Virus record (IMG/VR): IMGVR_UViG_3300049846_000915
Coordinates: 1-31,069 of that record
From: a virus
Reading direction: 5' to 3' (one strand)
Length of the DNA stretch: 31,069 nt
A program made the position numbers and the translations under genes. The notes beneath the pieces were generated by a model. It was not told the DNA's origin. It worked only from the letters and a program-made list of their open reading frames with translations, and searched no databases. Shown here piece by piece: positions 1 through 5,011 of this stretch. Every line of letters starts with the position of its first letter. Positions within the stretch are counted from its first letter, which is position 1.

Positions 1-20
1 CCCCGACCCCGACCCCGACC
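1..20. repeat. Hexanucleotide tandem repeat (CCCCGA)3 at window edge
   Basis: Three perfect CCCCGA units followed by CC start the window. The array may be longer, because it is cut by the edge. The complementary strand is a run of GGGG separated by TC, which could in principle form a G-quadruplex. It lies downstream of the last minus-strand gene and has no coding role that I can see. It could also mark an assembly end. Confidence 0.7.
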
Positions 21-47
21 GGTATTTCTGCTTAAGTCCGCGCATGA

Positions 48-311
48 CTATTTAAGGACCGTAAAGGATTCGATTGACGCTGTTTGCACATACAGCGCAT
101 TGGGTAGCCTTTGCGCGTCTTTCCACGCCTTGTCCGTGAATGCGCCCGTCTCATAGACGATAGCGGCATCTTCCAGTAAAACGCAAGTAGAGTTCACGCC
201 GGTTAAATTGCCGGTATAAATATAATTCATGCAAAACAGTGTTACGCGTTGTCCTAAGAGTGCGTTCAGGCCCTCGCCTTCAACTTCTTGGACTTGAAGT
301 AGTTTTTTCAT
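48..311 (-). CDS. Small protein with Sm/LSm-like sequence pattern, 87 aa
   Basis: The start is the ATG at 311 (MKKLLQ), because AAGGAG lies 5 bases upstream; the open frame reaches 353 but that extension has no ribosome site. The segment LLGQRVTLFCMNYIYTGNL, followed by GVNSTCVLLEDA, resembles the Sm1 pattern (a G-x-x-V strand, then Y-x-G-x-L and a turn before a hydrophobic strand). This suggests a small beta-barrel of LSm type, which in known families binds RNA. I recall similar conserved proteins of unknown function in bacteria and phages but cannot name a family. It is the last gene of the leftward early-type block. The function is not established and the Sm-like fold is an inference. Confidence 0.75.
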   Translation of the reverse strand: MKKLLQVQEVEGEGLNALLGQRVTLFCMNYIYTGNLTGVNSTCVLLEDAAIVYETGAFTDKAWKDAQRLPNALYVQTASIESFTVLK

Positions 312-349
312 GGATACTCCTTGTGGTGGTGTATTATAAGGTCTCAAAT

Positions 350-553
350 TCACTCGCCAGCTAAACCTAGCGGCGGACTTGGCCGGTGTATCACTGTAGT
401 TGAATCCTTGGCGATTCGTTTCTTTATATCGCGCACCATCCAGTCTAGCTCATTGATCGCATCTCGCATTGTGTCGTTGGTCGCATCATGGCCCCTGCGC
501 CAGACCCGAGAGACGCGTTCGGCTGCGGTGATAAGTCGGTCCAGGTCGTTCAT
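350..553 (-). CDS. Small hypothetical helical protein, 67 aa
   Basis: The start is ATG 553 (MNDLDRL), with AAAGGAGG about 8 bases upstream, one of the strongest ribosome sites in the window; the longer frame to 583 is therefore not used. The protein is charged and predicted helical (DRLITAAERVSRVWRR, then INELDWMVRDIKKRIAKD), ending in a short Pro-rich tail. Its start overlaps the stop of the preceding gene by 4 bases (ATGA). No family is recognised. Confidence 0.7.
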   Translation of the reverse strand: MNDLDRLITAAERVSRVWRRGHDATNDTMRDAINELDWMVRDIKKRIAKDSTTVIHRPSPPLGLAGE

Positions 554-717
554 GGTTGCGCCTCCTTTCGCAGTTGATCCCACGCAATCTTAGCGCAATG
601 GGTCGCTTCTTCGTAGTTCGGTGACGTGCCGCTCATGCGTTCGTTTAGGTCTATGTCCGAGATCACCCACATCCATAGCGGGTCGGAGTGAATGATGATA
701 ATGGCTAGGTCGTTCAT
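550..717 (-). CDS. Small hypothetical protein with W-x-W core, 55 aa
   Basis: The frame starts at ATG 717 with GAGG 4 bases upstream and overlaps both neighbours by ATGA, at 714-717 and 550-553, so it is embedded in a coupled operon. The protein begins MNDLAIIIIHSDPLWMWVISD and continues with an acidic helix (NYEEATHCAKIAWDQLRKEAQ). The layout of an aromatic strand (LWMWVISD), a polar turn and an EA-rich helix is shared with the 62-aa protein at 2562-2750 (WEWFLVDG, then DAVNEARQAF). That fits a short alpha/beta fold found in many tiny phage proteins, but no function can be assigned. Coding status is supported by coupling at both ends. Confidence 0.7.
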   Translation of the reverse strand: MNDLAIIIIHSDPLWMWVISDIDLNERMSGTSPNYEEATHCAKIAWDQLRKEAQP

Positions 718-1112
718 GGTGCCTCAATGTAAACGGTTATCATCCTACGCCCAAACTGCAACGCGGACCAATGCGTCTTGAATCGCAAGTCCAGCCGCGT
801 TATCCCGTTCCTGCGCCAGTCGGATCGTAGTGCGCCCCCACGATCGTCAATAGGAAACCATCGCTCACTCGCGCGCGACTCGGATAGGTACCCAACCTCT
901 GCCGGAATCCAGACCCGAGAGCCGAGCGGAAGGTTCGGGCTAGCCGCGACTCCGTACGGTACGCGGTTCGTGTTGGTTCCGTTTGCGGTGCGCTCGGTTC
1001 GTACGTCGCAGCATAGGGCGCACGGGCAATAGGCGGTTGCGATTACGGTCAACCAGCGTCCTTCCTGCGCGTGGGATAGGGTGGCGATTAGGGTTAGGAT
1101 TAGTACGCGCAT
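714..1112 (-). CDS. Secreted 3D-domain protein (possible lytic transglycosylase)
   Basis: The 132-aa protein starts with a signal peptide (MRVLILTLIATLSHA, probable cleavage after SHA), followed by a domain matching the 3D family (named for three conserved aspartates, seen in MltA- and YuiC-like double-psi beta-barrels). Visible hallmarks are ATAYCPCALCC at residues 25-35, GVAASPNLPLGSRVWIP at 54-70, DDRGGA at 89-94, LDLRF at 107-111 and QFGRR at 119-123. Members of this family act on peptidoglycan, so a role in lysis or wall remodelling is plausible. No other endolysin was recognised in the window. It overlaps the preceding gene by 13 bases and the next by 4. The cysteines at 29, 31, 34 and 35 are typical of the family's N-terminal motif. 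Family call is fairly sure; enzymatic role is inferred. Confidence 0.85.
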   Translation of the reverse strand: MRVLILTLIATLSHAQEGRWLTVIATAYCPCALCCDVRTERTANGTNTNRVPYGVAASPNLPLGSRVWIPAEVGYLSESRASERWFPIDDRGGALRSDWRRNGITRLDLRFKTHWSALQFGRRMITVYIEAP

Positions 1113-1360
1113 TTAGCGTCCCGGTCAATGTCGGCGCACAGCCTGTCCGCTTCCTCAATCGCATTGCGTACGCGGCGCACTTCGTCTGCGATCACACCTG
1201 AGTCTGCGATTGGCTCTAGCTGTCCGATTGCTACCGAGTCTATGTGGACGGTGAGCATTTTGCCGAGTACAATACGCGCCTGGCACAGCAAGTTTCGGTA
1301 CGCTTTCGCTTCGCGTTCGGCTGCGCTTTGGCGGGGGGTGGCTTGGTAGCGGGGGATCAT
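1100..1360 (-). CDS. Hypothetical helical protein, 86 aa
   Basis: It starts at ATG 1360 (MIPRYQATP), where the codon overlaps the stop of an 18-codon mini-ORF (ATGA). The protein is largely helical: SAAEREAKAYRNLLCQARIVLGKML, then a short linker and ADEVRRVRNAIEEADRLCADIDRDA. A two-helix charged coil of this sort is common among accessory proteins of phage early regions. Its 3' end overlaps the 3D-domain gene by 13 bases. No family is recognised. Confidence 0.7.
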   Translation of the reverse strand: MIPRYQATPRQSAAEREAKAYRNLLCQARIVLGKMLTVHIDSVAIGQLEPIADSGVIADEVRRVRNAIEEADRLCADIDRDAKCAY

Positions 1361-1413
1361 GTTAGGTCTGCGATTTGGACACGAAATTGTTTACGGAATT
1401 GTTCTAGGTTCAT
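1357..1413 (-). CDS. Candidate 18-aa leader-like peptide
   Basis: The ORF MNLEQFRKQFRVQIADLT starts at ATG 1413 behind GAGGGG (spacing about 4) and is joined to the gene on each side by ATGA overlaps. It may be a genuine micropeptide or simply a translational bridge that carries ribosomes from the replication-like gene into the 86-aa gene. It is too short for recognition. The evidence is the ribosome site and the double overlap only. Confidence 0.4.
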   Translation of the reverse strand: MNLEQFRKQFRVQIADLT

Positions 1414-2105
1414 ATACCCCTCGCTTCACGGTGTTTCTTGAATTCACTAGGCCATTGAATGCCCGGCTTGGCCTGCTCAATGATTTCTCGGACGGTCTTA
1501 GGTTTCAATCCTTTACAGACCACGCGCCATTCGTCAAGGATGGATTCGCCTGCGCGGTCCGTTTTGCATCGGTTCTCTTTTAAGAATTCTCTCAAGCCGT
1601 CGTCTGCCGTCTTCCCCTTTTCCCCTACCTCCTGCGCGGGTGGGGGATCTGTCCTCTCCTGTCCTGTTATGTCCTGTCCTGTCCTGTCCTGTGCGCCCGG
1701 TAAAATCCCGTCGTCCGCCGGAACTCTGGCGTGAGTCGGGAGATTGTCACAAGTGCTTGCTAGTTCTAGTTCTTCAAGCCAGCCTAGTTCCATTAGGCGC
1801 GGAATAGCCTCGGCCAGTATACTTTCCGGCACTCGGGTAATGCGGCTGATGGATTTATAATCATGCGCTAACTTCCTACCGCCTAAATCTCGTATCAACG
1901 CGCCCCTTGGGGAGCACTTGGCGGCAAGCTGGAGGATGGCCGTCCATGCGCCAAAATGTGCGCAACCGTTCGGGTGGTCCATCAACTCAGTGTACCCGTC
2001 TCCTTCCTGCTTGGTGGGTAGTGCGATCCAGGGTAGGTGTTTCAGCTTACGGCTTTCGCTTGTCTCAAACTCAGCGGCGAAACCACGAACATTATAGTAC
2101 TTCAT
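1410..2105 (-). CDS. Replication-initiator-like protein (phage replication protein O type)
   Basis: The start is ATG 2105 (MKYYNVRG) with a GGGGG ribosome site 7-8 bases upstream; the product is 231 aa. Residues about 20-115 look like the winged-helix module of phage replication/replisome-organiser proteins: KLKHLPWIALPT, then WTAILQLAAKCSPRGALIRD, a helix-turn-helix-like stretch (YKSISRITRVPESILAEAIPRLMELGWLEE) and a polar linker. The linker contains the low-complexity segment DRTGQDITGQERTDPPP, encoded by a pentanucleotide array. The C-terminus (AGESILDEWRVVCKGLKPKTVREIIEQ) is helical and may bind a helicase or primase partner. The early-type operon context fits. Assignment to the Rep_O-like group is by layout, not by any catalytic motif. 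Confidence 0.55.
   Translation of the reverse strand: MKYYNVRGFAAEFETSESRKLKHLPWIALPTKQEGDGYTELMDHPNGCAHFGAWTAILQLAAKCSPRGALIRDLGGRKLAHDYKSISRITRVPESILAEAIPRLMELGWLEELELASTCDNLPTHARVPADDGILPGAQDRTGQDITGQERTDPPPAQEVGEKGKTADDGLREFLKENRCKTDRAGESILDEWRVVCKGLKPKTVREIIEQAKPGIQWPSEFKKHREARGI
1651..1690. repeat. Pentanucleotide array GTCCT, 8 units, within coding sequence
   Basis: Eight 5-base units are visible: GTCCT CTCCT GTCCT GTTAT and then four perfect GTCCT units at 1671-1690. On the coding strand it reads AGGAC and encodes the linker of the replication-like protein. Because the unit is not a multiple of three, gain or loss of one unit by slippage would shift the frame. Confidence 0.85.
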
Positions 2106-2565
2106 CAAATGCCCCCTTTAGGCGCGTCTTGGCCTCATCCTGCTCCTTCCGCGCCTCAGCCTCAGCCTCCATCGCCAGGGCTTTCCAGCGTTCGGCTTCC
2201 GCAGCCTTGGCCTCGGCGGCATAGCAACGGGCCACATGAGCCTCGTTATCTTGTCGGATTATTTCCCGCTCCCGCTCCGCTGCCTCCACCCGTGCGCGGA
2301 GTTCGGCAATCGCTTTCTCCACCGCTTCCCCAATATATGCCGGGTCCGCTGCGTCTGGATCGGATTTGTCGTACCCAATGGCACGGTACGCTTTAGCCGT
2401 GGATGCGAGGTAAACGCCAGAGTCACGCTCGTTGCGCTCCGCCTCCCGCTCCGCTGCCTCCAATCGGTCGAGGAGGTCAAAGAGGTCGTTGCGATTCTCC
2501 GCCAATATCGCCTCCGCCAATATCGCATCAGAAATAATCTTGCGCAGGTGTTGGGTGTCGGTCAT
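2092..2565 (-). CDS. Alanine/glutamate-rich coiled-coil protein, 157 aa
   Basis: The frame starts at ATG 2565, overlapping the upstream stop by ATGA. Nearly the whole protein is predicted coiled coil: DLFDLLDRLEAAEREAERNER, then AYIGEAVEKAIAELRARVEAAERERE and AAEAKAAEAERWKALAMEAEAEA. Residues 35-75 (GVYLASTAKAYRAIGYDKSDPDAADPAYIG) form a less helical insert. A 15-base tandem duplication (around 2504-2530) gives ILAEAILAE. No enzymatic motif is seen; such proteins occur in phage early regions with unknown roles. It ends by overlapping the replication-like gene by 14 bases. Confidence 0.75.
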   Translation of the reverse strand: MTDTQHLRKIISDAILAEAILAENRNDLFDLLDRLEAAEREAERNERDSGVYLASTAKAYRAIGYDKSDPDAADPAYIGEAVEKAIAELRARVEAAEREREIIRQDNEAHVARCYAAEAKAAEAERWKALAMEAEAEARKEQDEAKTRLKGAFDEVL

Positions 2566-2750
2566 GGCAGCGCCTCAATCTTTCCGGCTAACGCAAAGTC
2601 AAACGCTTGGCGAGCCTCATTTACGGCATCGTGGATGTCTCCGCATGCGCCATACCTAATGACATCGCCTTGGCCATCGACTAGGAACCACTCCCAGCCA
2701 GCCATTTTGCAATAGAGGTTGATGGTAAGATCCGCTCGCTCGTAGGTCAT
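2562..2750 (-). CDS. Small hypothetical protein with W-x-W core, 62 aa
   Basis: The frame begins at ATG 2750 and overlaps both neighbours by ATGA. The sequence has a short hydrophobic start, then GWEWFLVDGQGDVIRYG (beta hairpin) and DIHDAVNEARQAFDFAL (helix). This strand-hairpin-helix order matches the 55-aa protein at 550-717, so the two may be distant paralogues. No function is recognised. Confidence 0.75.
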   Translation of the reverse strand: MTYERADLTINLYCKMAGWEWFLVDGQGDVIRYGACGDIHDAVNEARQAFDFALAGKIEALP

Positions 2751-2986
2751 TTGTTGGCCCTTTTATTTCGCTTCTGCTTTCGTGGCGCTTTTATTTTCTT
2801 CCATACGCCATCGCACACGCATTTCAGACAGTACTCTAGTGGATATAGCTTGCCGTACCCCGGTAGACGGCGACCTCTCTTAGTGTGCAGCCACGCACGT
2901 TTCCCGCGTACCTCCATGGCAAGGGAGTCGTCACCGAATCCGTTTACGTGAGTAAAAAACAGACTTCGCTCAAGTTGTTTTTTCAT
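2747..2986 (-). CDS. Small basic protein, 79 aa
   Basis: The start is ATG 2986 (MKKQLERS) with AAGGA 7 bases upstream. The middle (HVNGFGDDSLAMEVRGKRAWLHTKRGRRLPGYGKLYPLEYCLKC; residues about 13-56) is followed by a strongly basic tail (KKIKAPRKQKRNKRANK). A CLKCVC cysteine cluster lies before the tail. The basic tail suggests nucleic-acid binding, but no family is recognised. It is coupled by ATGA to genes on both sides. Confidence 0.7.
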   Translation of the reverse strand: MKKQLERSLFFTHVNGFGDDSLAMEVRGKRAWLHTKRGRRLPGYGKLYPLEYCLKCVCDGVWKKIKAPRKQKRNKRANK

Positions 2987-3120
2987 TTGCTTTCCTTGTT
3001 CAGCGCAGCGGCGAGGGCGGCACGCATGGCAGCTAGATTTCGCTCCCTCAGCGTGTTGCCTTGGTAGTCGGCTTCGTTCCAGTCTAGGGCTTTATCGAAT
3101 GCCTTCCGCGCCTCAACCAT
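2983..3120 (-). CDS. Small helical protein, 45 aa (55 aa if TTG start at 3150 is used)
   Basis: The frame ends in an ATGA overlap with the 79-aa gene. It encodes MVEARKAFDKALDWNEA, then NTLRERNLAAMRAALAAALNKESK, consistent with a two-helix protein. The ATG at 3120 has no clear ribosome site. A TTG at 3150 overlaps the TGA of the upstream 98-aa gene and would add MTHLNQNRDR, so translational coupling from that gene is possible. The TTG lies inside the first copy of the 18-bp repeat. Confidence 0.55.
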   Translation of the reverse strand: MVEARKAFDKALDWNEADYQGNTLRERNLAAMRAALAAALNKESK

Positions 3121-3141
3121 GCGGTCGCGGTTCTGGTTTAG

Positions 3142-3159
3142 GTGTGTCAAACAAGTTCG
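3142..3159. repeat. 18-bp direct repeat, copy 1 (3' side of the 98-aa gene)
   Basis: GTGTGTCAAACAAGTTCG is identical to 3503-3520. This copy contains the last codons and stop of the 98-aa gene and the possible TTG start of the next gene. Confidence 0.9.
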
Positions 3160-3443
3160 TCTGTCTCGTAATCCTTAAGTGACGCTTCTACTATCTTTTT
3201 GCTAATGTCTGCGATGGCGGATATATCACCACGACAAGCGTGGTAGTAGCCGCAAAAATTCCAGTGAGCGCATCCTTCCCAATTTACGCGGCACCTACCT
3301 AGCAGGTCATCGTCTTCACGCGAATCGGGATCATATACATCGGGGTACCATACCCTCCACTCTATAGACTTGAAGTGCTCGGTAGACCTAATGCCTTCTG
3401 CAACTAGAACGGCATTTTTTATGGTTAAGATAGGTTTGTTCAT
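3147..3443 (-). CDS. Cys/Trp-rich hypothetical protein, 98 aa, bracketed by direct repeats
   Basis: The protein starts MNKPILTIKN at ATG 3443; no strong ribosome site is visible. A central stretch has four cysteines with spacing C-x6-C-x5-C-x5-C (RCRVNWEGC, then HWNFCGYYHAC), which could bind a metal or form disulfides, flanked by acidic DPDSREDDD and a C-terminal helix (ISKKIVEASLKDYETDE). The gene is more AT-rich than its neighbours and lies exactly between two copies of an 18-bp direct repeat. It has its own upstream region with a possible promoter and operator. Together these suggest an inserted accessory gene. No family is recognised. Confidence 0.7.
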   Translation of the reverse strand: MNKPILTIKNAVLVAEGIRSTEHFKSIEWRVWYPDVYDPDSREDDDLLGRCRVNWEGCAHWNFCGYYHACRGDISAIADISKKIVEASLKDYETDELV

Positions 3444-3472
3444 GCAACCACACTAGCAAACCGATAAAACTA

Positions 3473-3511
3473 TAGACAAGTGATGTCTAAAATGAAAGAT
3501 ATGTGTGTCAA
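3473..3511 (-). promoter_or_regulatory. Candidate regulated promoter with TAGACA inverted repeat
   Basis: Reading the minus strand, TTGACA (3506-3511) is followed after 16 bases by TAGACA (3484-3489), a weak -10. That -10 is one arm of the inverted repeat TAGACA-5 bases-TGTCTA (3473-3489), the geometry of an operator over a promoter. It would drive the 98-aa gene and the early-type block to its left. The -35 match is perfect but the -10 match is poor. Confidence 0.35.
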
Positions 3512-3520
3512 ACAAGTTCG
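3503..3520. repeat. 18-bp direct repeat, copy 2 (5' side of the 98-aa gene)
   Basis: Identical to 3142-3159. This copy is intergenic and carries the TTGACA box of the candidate promoter. The two copies delimit a 361-bp segment. Confidence 0.9.
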
Positions 3521-3546
3521 CGTTATAGGTTTATAAGGCGATAAGA

Positions 3547-4587
3547 TTAAGGCGGTGGCTGAATTATCCCGCCCGGTGCGACTCGGTTGCGCGTGCTGGA
3601 AAACCACGGCAGCGGCACGTCAGTACGCGGACCTAGGAACCCGTCAATTACTACTTGCGTCACGTAACCGGTTGGCGATCCGATTGGTTCTTGCCAAATA
3701 TAGAATATCTGCGGGATTCCATCTGCCGGTGGAACCAATTCGCCAAGGGTAATGTCAACCGTAATAAGCGGATCACTGACACTAGCGTACGTATGGTTGA
3801 CCGCAAATGTCGCTAACTGCGTAATGGTCGCAGGCGGTCCGTTCTCGGTCCATGGGTCGTCCGTGATATCTTGGCAACCAATAAAGAAAGTCTCGGCGCA
3901 TGGCAGGGACGGGCCGTTATTCGCTGGCGTTAGCGTCAACTTAGCGCCCCTAAATCCGATATGCGAAGTAGAGAGCGCACTAATTCTATAAGCCTCCCAC
4001 GCGTTCGCCCCGCCCATCCATGGCACGTAACTAAATAAATAGTTATCAAGACTGACCCCTAGTGCCTTGTCGTTCAAGTTCATGGGTGCCCATATAGATC
4101 GCGCCAGACCCTCATCGGTAGTCGTGTCGAGTAAGACCCCGTTAGGTGCGCGGTGGTTCCAAGAAAAGCCTTCCATGGGAGTGCTACCAATTACATCACC
4201 TGGATACGCGTACCCAATACCGCACCGACCGACCGGCGTATACCCATCCGGAAGCGTACGCGGAACTGCGGTATACCATTCCTTATCGCCGCCACCATCG
4301 GCAAGCGTTTGCCGCCAGACGCGCGTACGTACCCCGTACAAGTTATCCTTGTCAAACGCTATCCCTTCCTCGTCCTCGTCGTAGGGCCATGGGACAACCT
4401 CGGTCAAGCAATCAGTATAGCCCTCTATTGCCGCCTCGCCCTCGCCAATCGTATTAGCTCGCGCAGGGTTCATCGCGCCCAATGTGCCGATGCCGTAAAA
4501 TACTGATATAGCCTCGTCTCCTAGCGTGCTGCCAACGCTACGAATCCAGGGATTTGGCGCTGGCGTTTGCGCATTAGTAAAGTCCAC
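3547..4587 (-). CDS. Putative distal tail/appendage protein, 346 aa
   Basis: The start is GTG 4587, supported by AGGAGGG about 9 bases upstream. The protein is rich in Gly, Pro, Thr and aromatic residues, has a low lysine content and no membrane segments, as expected for a virion surface protein. It contains repeated strand-turn segments (GVRTRVWRQTL, GRCGIGYAYPGDVIG, GFRGAKLTLTPANNG) and ends in a Pro-rich tail. It is the last gene of the tail operon, behind the hub candidate. I do not recognise a domain; the tail role is inferred from position and composition. Confidence 0.65.
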   Translation of the reverse strand: MDFTNAQTPAPNPWIRSVGSTLGDEAISVFYGIGTLGAMNPARANTIGEGEAAIEGYTDCLTEVVPWPYDEDEEGIAFDKDNLYGVRTRVWRQTLADGGGDKEWYTAVPRTLPDGYTPVGRCGIGYAYPGDVIGSTPMEGFSWNHRAPNGVLLDTTTDEGLARSIWAPMNLNDKALGVSLDNYLFSYVPWMGGANAWEAYRISALSTSHIGFRGAKLTLTPANNGPSLPCAETFFIGCQDITDDPWTENGPPATITQLATFAVNHTYASVSDPLITVDITLGELVPPADGIPQIFYIWQEPIGSPTGYVTQVVIDGFLGPRTDVPLPWFSSTRNRVAPGGIIQPPP

Positions 4588-4614
4588 GATACCGCCCTCC
4601 TGCGCTAGTCACGA

Positions 4615-5010
4615 TTAGCCAACCGGATACGCGACGACATGCCCACCACCCGCAACCGGAATAAGTACCGGGTCGCCAACCCATACCACGTCACCCTGGA
4701 ATAACGCGTTGCGGAAGCTGCCCCGGTCATCGTTCACAACCAGAACGTAACCCTCTATTGCGACCCCGTTCACGCTCAAGGTTCCGCGCCCGATTCCGTC
4801 TGTAAATGAGTCTTGCGCGTCGGGGTCGTATGCCGCTGGAACACTGGCCATCACCCCGTTATCGTAGTAGTTTACGCCGTCTTGGCCGGTTTCTAGCGTG
4901 TTGCCTTTGTCGATGGTTACTGATTTATACGCCCGACGCGGTAAAATAACATCGGCACGCTGAGTCACGCGGCGGTTTACGTCTTTGAGATCCTTGCGCG
5001 TTGCTCGCAT
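4615..5010 (-). CDS. Hypothetical tail-operon protein, 131 aa
   Basis: The start is ATG 5010 (MRATRKDLKDVNRR), since AGGAGGG lies 7 bases upstream within the end of the preceding gene; the longer frame to 5031 is not supported. After a basic N-terminus the sequence becomes beta-rich (SVNGVAIEGYVLVVNDDRGSFRNALFQ, then DVVWVGDPVLIPVAGGGHVVAYPVG), like a small OB- or barrel-type domain with a GDPV turn. This kind of small beta protein is frequent next to tail hubs. No family is assigned. Confidence 0.65.
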   Translation of the reverse strand: MRATRKDLKDVNRRVTQRADVILPRRAYKSVTIDKGNTLETGQDGVNYYDNGVMASVPAAYDPDAQDSFTDGIGRGTLSVNGVAIEGYVLVVNDDRGSFRNALFQGDVVWVGDPVLIPVAGGGHVVAYPVG

Positions 5011-5011
5011 A

